Part shown: in pieces, positions 18,577-28,479 of the stretch
Position numbering within the stretch: the first letter of the stretch is position 1
How the letters are laid out: each line of letters begins with the position of its first letter
From: an uncultured Bacteroides sp.
GTDB taxonomy: Bacteria; Bacteroidota; Bacteroidia; Bacteroidales; Bacteroidaceae
Assembly (NCBI GenBank): GCA_900546355.1
Contig: URCM01000003.1
Location: 11,508 to 75,507 of the forward strand
Direction of reading: 5' to 3'
DNA length: 64,000 nucleotides
The notes under the pieces: model-generated
Told to the model about the DNA's origin: nothing
Seen by the model: only the letters and a program-made list of their open reading frames with translations
Database searches by the model: none
Position numbers and translations under genes: made by a program

Positions 18577-20511
18577 ATGCTAATTATGAGTGGTCAGACT
18601 ATTAAAAGTTGGTTAGTTGGGATTTTGATTGTATGTTTTTGTCACAATATTTGTGCCCAACATGTAACGAAAGAGCAGTTGCTGAAGTTGTTTTATCAGG
18701 CGAATGTGGCTCAGAAAGCTAATGACACAGATAAAGCCATTGACATTTATCTTTCTGTATTGAAACTTTCGCCCGGTTTGCCGGATCCTTATTTGAAGTT
18801 AGGGAAATTATATGCGGCCAAAGCAGATGCCGTTTCGTTAAAAAAGGCTTGCATCTGCTTCTCTAATTACTTAAGATTAAAACCGGAAGCATCGGATGCT
18901 GAAGCTTTGAAATCGGAAATAAGCCGTCTTACCGCTTTGGCGGAAAAGGGGGAAGGGGTTCGTCCTATTGAAATCAAGCAACCCGAACCTGCCGTGGTGT
19001 TGCCTGTAACTTCTGGTGAGATTGCTTCTGTGGCAGTGGAAAAAGTACAGGAAAAAGTAGCGCCTCCTCAAGATACGGTGGTAACGATACCAAGAGTGAT
19101 GCCGGTCGAACAAGACATTGTAGCTTCCATCGATTCGAGATTGCTGGGACGTTGGGCTTCGGATGAGTTGAATTTTGATGGCCGGGAGATGTGGATTTTT
19201 GATATTTACGCGGAGGATAATGCCATGTGGATGCAACTGACCGATAGTGCTTATATGAAAAAGAAAGATATCTGGTTGGCTAATGCTTCCGGGCTTAAAG
19301 CGAAAGGTATGCAACGAGGAGACAGCTTGGTGTTCTCTTTCGAGATAGAAGAGAAGAAAGACCTTTTGCCGTCGGAGAAAGAGGACGGAAAAACGGATGC
19401 CCTGTCTACTATCATAGATGACATCTTGAGTTTTGATTTGGGCAGCCTGATGGGAGGAAATGATAGGAAGCGGAAAGAAGATTCTACGGCACTGGCAATG
19501 GATACGGTTGCCCTGGATTCGGCCGCTTGGGTTGAACCTAAAATCATACATGCTTATGTGTTTACTTTGAAGTTTGACGGCATGAAGCTTGAAGGAAGAG
19601 TGAATACGCGGATGTATGACGCTCATTCAAATGGAGGCTATTTGTCTGATTTGAGCCATACGTGCGAACTCTTTAAGGCACCCGATGATTATCTCGGCTT
19701 TACGTATGTGCAACCTTCTGATGTGGAGTTGTCAAGTATGCCCGAACTTTGCGAAATCTATAACCAAAAAAGACGTGCGTCTGATTCTGATAATGTGTCT
19801 TCCTTGAATGATTTAGGATGCCTTTCCATGTGGGGAGTAGGTACGCATCGCAATATGAAAATGGCGCTGTCTTATTTTATGGAAGCATCGATGAAGAACA
19901 ACCTCTTTGCGACTTTGAATCTGGCTTTGTTGTATCAGGACGGTTATGGAGTAGAAAAGGATTTGAACAAAGCCCGTGATTTGTTTATGCGTGCCTATGA
20001 ATCGGGGTATACAGACGCGTTGGTGCTGTGTGGAGATTCGTATTGGGAGTCGGAAGACGGGATGACCCCCGATTACTCGAAGGCGTTGGCATGTTATCAG
20101 AAAGCGATGTTGCGCCGTTGCCCGTATGCGGCTTTCCGTTTGGGATGGTTGTATAATGAAGGCTTAGGCGTGGAGCAGGATACGGTGAAAGCCTTGAATT
20201 ATTATAAGCAGGCTGTATCAATGTCTTATCCGGACGCTTTGGCTGATATGGGAAGTTTTTACCGTAAAGGAATACTGGTGGAACGGGATTATAAGAAAGC
20301 GATGGAATATCTGCAAAAGGCTGCGGCCAAAGAAAATGTAAAGGCTATGTATGAGATTTACCAGATGTTTTTGCGCGGTGAAGGTGTCCAGCCCGATTTT
20401 AAATTAGCCAAAGAATGGTTGCGCAGGTCAATGGATGCGGATAATTCAATATTGAAGGGATACTCTTCAATAAAGAAACAGATAAAATCGATTATTCACG
20501 CTAAAAAATAG
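18577..20511 (+). CDS. Exported TPR/Sel1-repeat protein, envelope operon gene 1
   Basis: 644-residue exported protein. After a signal peptide (ending NICAQ) comes a TPR-like pair (about 30-110), a proline- and valine-rich linker, a central beta-rich domain of unknown type (about 185-370: LLGRWASDELNFDGREMWIFD...), and six Sel1-like repeats (about 405-620, with GYGVEKDLNKA, GLGVEQDTVKA, GEGVQPDFKLA). Sel1 repeats form a helical solenoid that binds proteins. The next three genes follow at 5 bp, -4 bp and 16 bp, so all four form one operon. The start could be at 18577 or 18586. No specific function is recognised. Confidence 0.85.
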   Translation: MLIMSGQTIKSWLVGILIVCFCHNICAQHVTKEQLLKLFYQANVAQKANDTDKAIDIYLSVLKLSPGLPDPYLKLGKLYAAKADAVSLKKACICFSNYLRLKPEASDAEALKSEISRLTALAEKGEGVRPIEIKQPEPAVVLPVTSGEIASVAVEKVQEKVAPPQDTVVTIPRVMPVEQDIVASIDSRLLGRWASDELNFDGREMWIFDIYAEDNAMWMQLTDSAYMKKKDIWLANASGLKAKGMQRGDSLVFSFEIEEKKDLLPSEKEDGKTDALSTIIDDILSFDLGSLMGGNDRKRKEDSTALAMDTVALDSAAWVEPKIIHAYVFTLKFDGMKLEGRVNTRMYDAHSNGGYLSDLSHTCELFKAPDDYLGFTYVQPSDVELSSMPELCEIYNQKRRASDSDNVSSLNDLGCLSMWGVGTHRNMKMALSYFMEASMKNNLFATLNLALLYQDGYGVEKDLNKARDLFMRAYESGYTDALVLCGDSYWESEDGMTPDYSKALACYQKAMLRRCPYAAFRLGWLYNEGLGVEQDTVKALNYYKQAVSMSYPDALADMGSFYRKGILVERDYKKAMEYLQKAAAKENVKAMYEIYQMFLRGEGVQPDFKLAKEWLRRSMDADNSILKGYSSIKKQIKSIIHAKK

Positions 20512-20516
20512 AGCTT

Positions 20517-21647
20517 ATGCGGAGGGTTTTAGTGGCTTTCTTTTTATGTTTGGTCTCTGTTGTTTGTGCAAACGCAGGCAATGGAAAGGCTGATGTAAGT
20601 TTTGCAAGTCGGAAAATAAAGCAATTGGCCTCCTTGTTGCCGATGCGGCAGATTCCGGACCGTGATACGATAATAGCTGTGCCTCAGGTGATTAAAAACA
20701 AATCGTTGGTGTTTCTTTTTAACGACCGGAAAGAAGTGTCCCATATCGGATTGTCTTTGTTTAGTGATGCGACAAAACTTCTTTTGGATAAAAGTATTTG
20801 TAATTTCTTAGAGCGTTGTTTGCTTGAGCTGCTGTTGCAAGAAAGCAACCAGTCGGTACAGCGGAAACTGACGGAATACCATATCGGTTTGTTTTTGGAT
20901 GGTAAGGCTTATGGTAAAGGGAATATGATGTCTTTAAGCAATATGCTGGAACTGATGGAAATGCCTGTGAACTTTTCTTTGCGGCATAAGGATAAGCAGG
21001 CGGAAGCTTATTGGAAGTTCGGACATCACACGCTAAGTATGTCGTTTCCTTTGTATCGGGAACTGATAGACGGGACAGACAAGAAAGAGTCTGATGATAA
21101 TGTCTATCATCAATTGCAGGTAGCGGTTTTTGATACCGCGACGCTGGTTGACAAACCGGTAGATAAGCAGAATTTGCAGCCGATAGAAGGAGGAAAGGTA
21201 TGGGTGAATAAGGGAGAAGTGTTTGCGGTTCAGCCTCTGTCTTCCAATCGGTATTATGTGTGGGACGGAAATCAATATGTTCCGCTTTTTCAGAAGGAAT
21301 ATGTAGAATATTCGGCTAATAATTTGTTTCAGACTTATCTGAACGGAAAAGGGAAATTCCTGTTGATTACCCATCGTAAGTATGGGCAGTTTACTCCGGA
21401 AATCACCATACCTCTTCTGAATTTTCTAAAATGTTTTGCCGATGATTTTATCACCTATTCTTATACGGGATATAACAGGAAAGGGAATTTAGAAACCATA
21501 GTGGTTTTCAGCCATAAGAAACTGAATTACATTCATTTGTTGAAAGTATCGCTGGACGCGAAGCAATTATTTGCCACGAATCCGGTGTTGAAAGCTGATT
21601 TTTATTCCAATATACCGCAACAATATATTAAAACGTTATTACAATGA
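20517..21647 (+). CDS. Exported protein of unknown function, envelope operon gene 2
   Basis: 376 residues with an N-terminal signal peptide (ending CANAG). The rest is a mix of alpha and beta with no family I recognise. The region around residues 95-180 contains aromatic, basic stretches, and no catalytic motif is evident. It begins 5 bp after the Sel1-repeat gene and its stop overlaps the next start (ATGA at 21644), so its product is made together with its neighbours. Composition is AT-rich like the rest of this operon and unlike the RND operon upstream. Confidence 0.8.
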   Translation: MRRVLVAFFLCLVSVVCANAGNGKADVSFASRKIKQLASLLPMRQIPDRDTIIAVPQVIKNKSLVFLFNDRKEVSHIGLSLFSDATKLLLDKSICNFLERCLLELLLQESNQSVQRKLTEYHIGLFLDGKAYGKGNMMSLSNMLELMEMPVNFSLRHKDKQAEAYWKFGHHTLSMSFPLYRELIDGTDKKESDDNVYHQLQVAVFDTATLVDKPVDKQNLQPIEGGKVWVNKGEVFAVQPLSSNRYYVWDGNQYVPLFQKEYVEYSANNLFQTYLNGKGKFLLITHRKYGQFTPEITIPLLNFLKCFADDFITYSYTGYNRKGNLETIVVFSHKKLNYIHLLKVSLDAKQLFATNPVLKADFYSNIPQQYIKTLLQ

Positions 21648-22633
21648 AAAAGGTTAAGTTGATTTTATTATTCGTGTTGATACCATTGTTTTCTTTTGCT
21701 CAGTTAGAAGATACGAAGCTTGTTATTACCGATGGTTTGGATAATGCTTCTTTGAAAGCTGTTATGGAGAATAATGTATCTTTGTTTTTGAAGGCTTGCA
21801 ATGTAGCTGTGATGGAAGGGGAAAAGCCCGATATTGAAGAAGGATTGACGAAGGACGCCGAGGAGGTGCTGAAAGAAATGTGGAAAATGAGTCCCATGTC
21901 TTGTCCGGTATCTACGGTGGAGGAAGTTTGTTTGCAAACTTCGGAAGGATATCAAGTGAGGAATATTCCAGTGACTATGATGGCGGCTGCCGAAGGGGAA
22001 CAAGACCAGGAACTGGTGCTTCATTTTACTTCTTCTGGTTTGATTGATAATATTTCGATAGCCCTTGAAGAACATAGGTATAAAGATATTATTGCCGAGC
22101 ATGAATCTGTTGAGGATTTATATCGTCGTCAGGTGATTATAGATTTTGTGGAAAATTACAGAACCGCTTATAACCGGAAGGATTTGTCGTATATCGAATC
22201 TGTATTCAGTGACAATGCGTTGATTCTTACGGGAAAGGTCATTCGTGAGAAGCCGAAGTCGGATTATGCCATGCGTGCTTTGAGCCGCGAGAAGATAGTC
22301 TATCAAAAACGTACGAAGAAAGAATATATTTCGAATTTGAAAAAAGTTTTCAAATCGAATAAATATATCAATGTGTTGTTTGATGAGGTTGAAGTCATCC
22401 AGCATCCGAAACTGACTGATATTTACGGAGTCACGTTGAAGCAAGAATGGAATTCTGACAGATACCGTGATGTCGGTTTTATTTTTCTGATGATAGATTT
22501 TCAGGATGAAATGCATCCGTTGATTCAGGTTCGTACATGGCAGCCAGAGAAATTGGATGGAAAAGTGTTGGCTCGTGAGGAAGTGTTCAATCTGGGAGAT
22601 TTTGATATAGTTCGCTCTTTAGTAAACGATTAA
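21644..22633 (+). CDS. Exported NTF2-like protein, envelope operon gene 3
   Basis: 329 residues with a signal peptide (ending SFAQ). The second half (about 165-300: FVENYRTAYNRKDLSYIESVFSDNALI, then KEYISNLKKVFKSNKYINVLFDEVEV) matches the SnoaL/NTF2-like cone fold seen in many Bacteroidetes surface proteins. The first half resembles no family I know. No catalytic residues are evident; NTF2-like domains often just bind ligands. It is translationally coupled to gene 2. Confidence 0.8.
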   Translation: MKKVKLILLFVLIPLFSFAQLEDTKLVITDGLDNASLKAVMENNVSLFLKACNVAVMEGEKPDIEEGLTKDAEEVLKEMWKMSPMSCPVSTVEEVCLQTSEGYQVRNIPVTMMAAAEGEQDQELVLHFTSSGLIDNISIALEEHRYKDIIAEHESVEDLYRRQVIIDFVENYRTAYNRKDLSYIESVFSDNALILTGKVIREKPKSDYAMRALSREKIVYQKRTKKEYISNLKKVFKSNKYINVLFDEVEVIQHPKLTDIYGVTLKQEWNSDRYRDVGFIFLMIDFQDEMHPLIQVRTWQPEKLDGKVLAREEVFNLGDFDIVRSLVND

Positions 22634-22649
22634 CCAATATGATAAAATT

Positions 22650-24023
22650 ATGAAAAAGAAATTGTTCTTGTTGTTAGGGGGATTAATGTTGACCATAGCG
22701 TCAGCTTTTGGCCAGCGTAGTTTGGAAGTAAAAGATATCACTACGCCTCGTGATGTGTTTTCGGGGCAGGATACAGAGGCAGGCATTGTGATTTCTTGTC
22801 CTGCTAATATTAAGCTGACTATCGAATCATCGCATGATAAGGTTGTTGATGTATATAATACGGAAGATAAGGGAGAAGAAATTTTTTATTATCTGCGGTT
22901 TGAAACAGGCAAGCGCTATCGTGGGCGTAAGTTGACAATCAGGGCCGATGGATATGCTCCTGTAACGATTATGGCGGAATTGAATCCGAAGGAATTAAAA
23001 CGTTATCAGTTGATAGACCCGGATGTAGAGTTTGTTTATGGGTGTTATTATGAATATCGTAAGCGGGGAACAGAATATTTCCAGCAAGCGATGTATTCGG
23101 AAGCAAGAGAACAATATGCCATTGCCCAGGAATGTTCTGACTGTCCCGAAAATTCAGGGCTGGATGTGTTGATTGCGAATATCGATTCTATTTCATCTTA
23201 TAAAAGTAAGGCAGAGTCGGCATTCGAATTGATGGATTACGAATTGGCAAAAGAATATTATGGCAGAGTCCTGGCATTGAATCCTTCTGATGAAAGTGCA
23301 TCTTCAAGATTGTTTGATTGTACTCGTAATTATAATATTGATTGCCAGAAGAATTATGATGCGGCAGAGTCCTACCGCTATGAAGGGGAGTATGAAAAGG
23401 CGATAGCCCTGTATCAGAAAGTGGTCGACGCCAATTGCCAGAATGCGGTTCTTGCAAGTGCGAACTTGAAAGCGTTGCGCAAAGATGTGTATAGCCGTAA
23501 GCAGCGTGCGCGTGCTTGGTTGTACGAATGGAGTAAAAGTGCTCCTGTCGGCATTACTACCGGTACTTATAAAAGCAGGGTAGGCGGTTATTTCAGTTTG
23601 AGCTTTAATCCGGATCTTTTCAAAGCGATGCAGAAATCATATAATGATGTAGAGGAAGCTGAATTTAACGTGTCATTTGGTTGGACGGTTAATCCGGTGA
23701 AGAAATATCCTGTCTGGATTTTCTTTGGTATAGGTTATACGGGTGTCGGTGAATTTGTGGATAGTGAGGGCAATCGTTATTTCGAGCCGGAAGAAGGTAC
23801 AAGTACTGCCACGGATGAAGAATTGCCTGTTTATGATGAAGAAGAGAATAAGCCCGAATTTAAGGTGTACAGTGGAATATCTCCGGAAATAGGTATTGCC
23901 GGTAAGATTTTCAATCGTTTGGTATTGCGTTATACCTTCCAATACCGTTTCGCTGTATCGAAAGAATACGAAGATAAGTTTAGCAGAACCCGCCACGCTA
24001 TCGGTATTGGTTTCTGCTATTGA
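22650..24023 (+). CDS. Exported TPR and outer-membrane beta-barrel protein, envelope operon gene 4
   Basis: 457 residues with a signal peptide (ending SAFGQ), a beta-sandwich-like N-terminal part (about 25-115), several TPR units (about 125-270: REQYAIAQECSDCPE, YELAKEYYGRVLALNPSDE, YEKAIALYQKVVDANC) and a C-terminal segment of amphipathic strands ending in ...AIGIGFCY. A terminal aromatic after alternating residues is usual for outer-membrane barrels. It probably anchors the operon's complex at the outer membrane (inference). A good terminator follows. Confidence 0.82.
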   Translation: MKKKLFLLLGGLMLTIASAFGQRSLEVKDITTPRDVFSGQDTEAGIVISCPANIKLTIESSHDKVVDVYNTEDKGEEIFYYLRFETGKRYRGRKLTIRADGYAPVTIMAELNPKELKRYQLIDPDVEFVYGCYYEYRKRGTEYFQQAMYSEAREQYAIAQECSDCPENSGLDVLIANIDSISSYKSKAESAFELMDYELAKEYYGRVLALNPSDESASSRLFDCTRNYNIDCQKNYDAAESYRYEGEYEKAIALYQKVVDANCQNAVLASANLKALRKDVYSRKQRARAWLYEWSKSAPVGITTGTYKSRVGGYFSLSFNPDLFKAMQKSYNDVEEAEFNVSFGWTVNPVKKYPVWIFFGIGYTGVGEFVDSEGNRYFEPEEGTSTATDEELPVYDEEENKPEFKVYSGISPEIGIAGKIFNRLVLRYTFQYRFAVSKEYEDKFSRTRHAIGIGFCY

Positions 24024-24042
24024 TTCCTATTGAGAGCAAAAC

Positions 24043-24080
24043 AAAAAGGGCTGGCTTTATTGGCGAAGTCAGCCCTTTTT
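24043..24080 (+). terminator. Rho-independent terminator after the envelope operon
   Basis: Stem AAAAAGGGCTG / CAGCCCTTTTT extended by four more pairs, 8-nt loop, U-rich 3' side. The A/U symmetry lets it work in both directions; the gene on the right runs towards it on the other strand. Confidence 0.85.
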
Positions 24081-24163
24081 GCCTGATGGGTGTCAGTACC
24101 AGAATCCTGTCTGCCGGGAGGTAAAAGTGTAGACATTTCGACGGACGGCAAAATATCAAAGAA

Positions 24164-27100
24164 TCATAGTTTGATTAACTCGGCGATACTTTGGCGGGTT
24201 TGGCGTATCTTTTGGTTTACTTCCTTACTGTATTGTACATTTTCGTTTTTAAATAGATTCTTGTATTTACACTTGCTGATTTTAAATTTGAGGTCGCCAT
24301 CGTTGCCTGTGATATTTATTCCGAAATCTATCGGGATGGGTGACTTTAGCATATCAATGTGGTAATTGTAATTCATGTCTATCCCGTGGGTGCCTCCTAT
24401 GATAGCTTTGTATCGGTCCCATTCGACAGCAAATGGGATGACTTCGATTTTTCCGTTGTTCATTACGATGTTGGCTTCCAGTTGGTTGATGACTTTGTTC
24501 GTTCTGTCTTTGAATCGGAATCGTTTGGCTATTTCATTAAAAGTCTTGTTGTCTAAAACTACTAATTTCTGTCCCTTGAAGGTACAGATAGCCTTGGTTG
24601 AGGCTAAGACTGGCAACATTTGGTTGTCCAGTTGGGTAAAGGCGGTGACATGGCAATCAGCCAGTCCATCCATTGATTTGGTTAAAGGGAGCATCGTGCC
24701 TATGGTAGGGATGACTTTATGGATTTGCGCTACCAGAATATCTTCCAGGTTGATATCGAAAACAGTTTTTATGTTATCTTTTTGATGACTGTCGTAGAGC
24801 AGATGGATGGCTGTTTTGCCTAAATTTGTTCTGGTAGAGAAATCGGCTAAAGCCTTTTGCTCTTTTAGTGTGATGTTTCCCTTGATTTGTTGCAGGCTCA
24901 TTTCTTTGTAATTGCTTTCATCGATATCGAAAAGGATATTCAGTGAAAGGTTTTTCGGCAGATAGATGCTGCGGTCGGTAATGGTGGTTTCTTTTTTAAT
25001 GGATTGTATTTTTTGTTCAAAATTATCGATGGTGAGGTCTTGTATGTTTCTTGTTTCTTTCTTTTGGTTGTTTGCTTTCCCGTATAGAAACGTTTGGTAG
25101 AGTTCGTCATAGTCGATATATTGCGCGGACATTTGCAACGAACCTTCCAGTTCTTTTGTTTGGGAGTCGGCAGCCAATGAACCGGATAAGAGACAATCCG
25201 ATTTTCCGGCTTGTATTTCGAAGCGGTTTAATGAAAATTGGTCATTTTGAAAATGCAGGAATCCTTTGGGTATATTTATTTTCAGCGGGAATAAAGCTGT
25301 ATAGACCTGTGAATTTTTCAGTTCGATGATTCCTTTGATGTCCCATGTCCTGCCTTGATGAGATGAGGGCCTGAATTCAGCTATGAAATTGCTGTTTCTC
25401 AATATAGCGGCATGTTGTTGTCCCGTATCTACATATCTGAGCATATCGGCCTTTACGACCAAGGCCCTTTCTTCTTTCAGCGGGTTGGAGGGTGAAGCCT
25501 TGCTTCCGGCATGTATTTCGATGTTATTTCCCGCTATCCATTGTTTTTGGTTTGTTTGGGCACGTAGGTTGCTACATTCGGCATGGGCGGTAATGGGTTG
25601 TATCGCTTCTTTGTTTGGAGTCAGGGTCGTATTGGTGCGTATGTGGAGTTGCGACAGATTGAGGTTTGTCGCTTGCTTATAGACTACGTGAAGCGTGTCG
25701 ATGTCAATAATGCCATTAAGAATTTCGTTTTCTTTAATGAAATCACTTTTGTTTTTTTGGTTGCCTATATGGATATTGACGTTTTTCGTATATAAATTTA
25801 GTTTTTCTTTTTCATTAATGGCTGAAATGTTGTCTGCCTGGAAATCGCCTTGGATTTTAATTTGTTGGAATTTTTGTTTCAATACATCGTCCCATAAGAA
25901 GGCGCAAGCCATATCCATCTTGACTTTCCCTTCCATTTGGGTGGTATTTTCAGGCAAGAATTCTTTGCTGAATCGGTTGAAGTCTAAATTCCCTAAGATG
26001 TCGGCTGCAATGTAAGGATTGGTTAAGAGGTTGGAAATCATGCACCTCATATTGATTTTACTGCCTAATCCTTCAGCATTTAGATTGTCTATGGCAAGGA
26101 AAGAAGAATCCGGTTTGTCCTGCAGGTGATTGAAATTAAGATTCAGGCTTAATTTATCAATTCCGTAAGGCATATCCTTTCGGATTAAAGAGCCGTTTTG
26201 TATAAATCCGCTTATCTGAATGTCAGGCAAAGTGTCTCCTCTGGTCGCTCCTTCGATGCTGCCTTCCAACGCTACTTTACCGTTAATCTTATAATCTTTG
26301 CATTGTGAGATAGATTTTTCGGGGATAAATTCGATTAAGTCTTTCAGGTCGGCTGCTAATAACTTGAAACGGAGGTCTACGTCAGGAGCTTTTCCTTTTT
26401 CTGTCTGATGGATTGTGCCGTTCAGCGAGAAAGGGAAATCATTGACCATTAGTCTGGCGTCATTCAGCGTGATGGATTTGAATTTATTGACAGCGTTACA
26501 ATGAGAAGTTAATGTAAGCGATATGTTTTTGTTGGGGATAAATGCCTTGTTGTCCGAATAGATTTGGGGGATTTGCACAGTCAGGTCGAATTCCTTGTCG
26601 GGCATACCCAATTCGCCTTTGGCTTCCGCATAGGCTTGTGAGACTTTCCATGTAGTCCCTTTTTTAGTCAGATAAGACAAGCTGCCTTCGTATACTTTTA
26701 TTTTATTTACTTGCAGGTGTACTTTTTGTTTACCCTTGTTCGGTTTTTTTTTGACTATAGGCAACATCTTTTTTCCGCCTATACAGTGAATATGGGGCTG
26801 GTATATTTGTATATTGTTGATGCTTAGTTCTCTGTTTGTTAAGAACTGGGTGAATTGTATGCTGCCGGTCGCTTTCTTGAATGTACCAGACAGAACATAT
26901 TTTATGGAATCGTTTGGAGTGTGTGCCGGTAATTTGACTTTTCCTTCTTTTACAGCGATAGAGATGGTAGGCCATGTATCCCAATAGCTAAGTTCGATTG
27001 ATTGACAATCAAACAAGATATTGGTCTGTTCGTTAACCTCTTGTTTTATCAAGTTTGTCAGCTTTTCAGGTGTCAGGTAGAATGTTTTCGCTACTACAAA

Positions 27101-27175
27101 TGCAATAACGGATAATAAACCGAGACCCAATATGACGGTTAAGATGGAGATGAGTGTAACTTTTAAATATTTCAT
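24164..27175 (-). CDS. AsmA-family inner-membrane/periplasmic protein
   Basis: 1003 residues with a single N-terminal membrane helix (about 7-29: ILTVILGLGLLSVIAFVVA), the AsmA-like start region and a long beta-rich periplasmic body, as in the AsmA/TamB/YhdP superfamily of bridge-like lipid-transfer proteins. The C-terminal part carries GTHGIDMNYNYHIDML and LKFKISK, typical of the AsmA C-terminal domain in Bacteroidetes. Its likely role is glycerophospholipid movement to, or biogenesis of, the outer membrane (family knowledge, not shown here). It is monocistronic and convergent with the envelope operon. Confidence 0.88.
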   Translation of the reverse strand: MKYLKVTLISILTVILGLGLLSVIAFVVAKTFYLTPEKLTNLIKQEVNEQTNILFDCQSIELSYWDTWPTISIAVKEGKVKLPAHTPNDSIKYVLSGTFKKATGSIQFTQFLTNRELSINNIQIYQPHIHCIGGKKMLPIVKKKPNKGKQKVHLQVNKIKVYEGSLSYLTKKGTTWKVSQAYAEAKGELGMPDKEFDLTVQIPQIYSDNKAFIPNKNISLTLTSHCNAVNKFKSITLNDARLMVNDFPFSLNGTIHQTEKGKAPDVDLRFKLLAADLKDLIEFIPEKSISQCKDYKINGKVALEGSIEGATRGDTLPDIQISGFIQNGSLIRKDMPYGIDKLSLNLNFNHLQDKPDSSFLAIDNLNAEGLGSKINMRCMISNLLTNPYIAADILGNLDFNRFSKEFLPENTTQMEGKVKMDMACAFLWDDVLKQKFQQIKIQGDFQADNISAINEKEKLNLYTKNVNIHIGNQKNKSDFIKENEILNGIIDIDTLHVVYKQATNLNLSQLHIRTNTTLTPNKEAIQPITAHAECSNLRAQTNQKQWIAGNNIEIHAGSKASPSNPLKEERALVVKADMLRYVDTGQQHAAILRNSNFIAEFRPSSHQGRTWDIKGIIELKNSQVYTALFPLKINIPKGFLHFQNDQFSLNRFEIQAGKSDCLLSGSLAADSQTKELEGSLQMSAQYIDYDELYQTFLYGKANNQKKETRNIQDLTIDNFEQKIQSIKKETTITDRSIYLPKNLSLNILFDIDESNYKEMSLQQIKGNITLKEQKALADFSTRTNLGKTAIHLLYDSHQKDNIKTVFDINLEDILVAQIHKVIPTIGTMLPLTKSMDGLADCHVTAFTQLDNQMLPVLASTKAICTFKGQKLVVLDNKTFNEIAKRFRFKDRTNKVINQLEANIVMNNGKIEVIPFAVEWDRYKAIIGGTHGIDMNYNYHIDMLKSPIPIDFGINITGNDGDLKFKISKCKYKNLFKNENVQYSKEVNQKIRQTRQSIAELIKL

Positions 27176-27258
27176 AGCTTACGGCGGGTTAAGATGTTTG
27201 TTTTTATTGCAGGCACTTGTTGGTTTTCACTTTGTTGTAACTCCATGCAAGTATTTGG

Positions 27259-27266
27259 CAAAAATA
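27259..27266 (-). promoter_or_regulatory. -7 promoter box of the AsmA gene
   Basis: Read on the minus strand, TATTTTTG matches the -7 consensus about 84 bp before the start codon. No clear -33 element. Confidence 0.5.
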
Positions 27267-27348
27267 ATCATTTTTTTTGTATATGTAGCGATTCCACCGT
27301 TTTTATGCCATGCGTATTTGTACTTTTTTATTAAGAGTCTGTAATATG

Positions 27349-27389
27349 CAATCGGCACAGACATAAACCGGTTATGTCCGTGCCGATTG
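27349..27389 (-). terminator. Hairpin after the DUF3737 gene
   Basis: 18-bp stem with one mismatch (27349-27366 with 27372-27389, CAATCGGCAC arm) lies 32 bp beyond the stop of the leftward gene. No T run, so it may be a processing or Rho-assisted end. Confidence 0.55.
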
Positions 27390-27420
27390 TTAGATTGGTA
27401 CCTGTTGTATGGAACGTCCT

Positions 27421-28269
27421 TTATTTGCTTCTTTCTTCTATCACGCAGTTGGCTGGAGCTTTGATATTCTCATCCAGTGTGATGGAACCGATGCTGTCCG
27501 CTATGATACGGCCTGATGTCGGGTTTTTGATGTTGGTAATTGCGCCGCGGATATCAGCGTTCAGGGTGCTGTATTCAAAAGCACGGTCGCATGAGGGATC
27601 GAAGGTACAATTCTCCAGCACTAAATCCTCGGCGTAACAAAGCGGTTGTTCGCCTGAGATGTGGCAATTTACCAAGCGCAGGTTTTTCGAGTGCCAGCCT
27701 AAGTATTCACCATTCAGTTCCGAATCATAGATAGTAACGTTTTCCACTTCCCAGAAAGCGTCTTTGGTGGTAATCTTGGCATTGTGTATTTCTACGTTCT
27801 TCACATATTGGAATACATATTTGCTATCGCTTTCCAGTCCGTCTACATAAATATCATTGCTGAACATGAACGGATAAGTTCCGTCGTGCAGTTTAAGGTT
27901 TTTCACACGGATTCGGTTGCAACGCCAGAACACTTCGTCGGCATCGTTCATTTGTACGTTTTCTATATCGATGTCGTTCATCTCGCGAAACATCTTCGGA
28001 GCATCAATGACAGTATCTTTCATTGTCAGATGGTCGGAATACCACAAAGCGGAACGTCCGCCTACGGCAAAATAGCAATGATCGATAGTAAAGCCGTGTA
28101 CGTGCCAGAAAGGATAATTCCCTTCAAACCGGCAATTGGTGGCTATGATGTTGCTGCATTCCTTGATGCCTGATTCTCCTTCGCGGATAATTACGTTATC
28201 CAGATGGAGGTCGTGTGAAGCGAACAAGGGGCGTTCGCCTCCGAATTCTTTGTCTTTAATCAGTTGCAT
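27421..28269 (-). CDS. DUF3737 family beta-helix protein
   Basis: 282-residue cytoplasmic protein (no signal peptide) made almost wholly of short repeats of the form x-I/L-x-N-C/V-x-F/I-x-G, as in VENVTIYDSELNGEYLGW, LVNCHISGEQPLCYAEDL and LENCTFDPSC. This is a right-handed parallel beta-helix and matches the DUF3737 family, full length. No known enzyme activity. Single gene with its own -7 box. Confidence 0.87.
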   Translation of the reverse strand: MQLIKDKEFGGERPLFASHDLHLDNVIIREGESGIKECSNIIATNCRFEGNYPFWHVHGFTIDHCYFAVGGRSALWYSDHLTMKDTVIDAPKMFREMNDIDIENVQMNDADEVFWRCNRIRVKNLKLHDGTYPFMFSNDIYVDGLESDSKYVFQYVKNVEIHNAKITTKDAFWEVENVTIYDSELNGEYLGWHSKNLRLVNCHISGEQPLCYAEDLVLENCTFDPSCDRAFEYSTLNADIRGAITNIKNPTSGRIIADSIGSITLDENIKAPANCVIEERSK

Positions 28270-28305
28270 AGTATATTTCTTGTTTTAGCGTTATTTTCTA
28301 CGGTG

Positions 28306-28313
28306 CAAAAATA
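28306..28313 (-). promoter_or_regulatory. -7 promoter box of the DUF3737 gene
   Basis: Minus-strand TATTTTTG about 37 bp before the start codon. Confidence 0.5.
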
Positions 28314-28479
28314 AACAATTCTCTGGATAATTGTTGTAAATGAATTACAGATGATGTTACCTTGATTACAGATAGGTGCGTTTGTCGATGCAGCTATATT
28401 CGTTGCTCAAGTCAAATGATTGGCAATGGGTATGAATGTAGTTGCAGTTATGTCGAATGCCTATTGGAATGGCTGAGCC

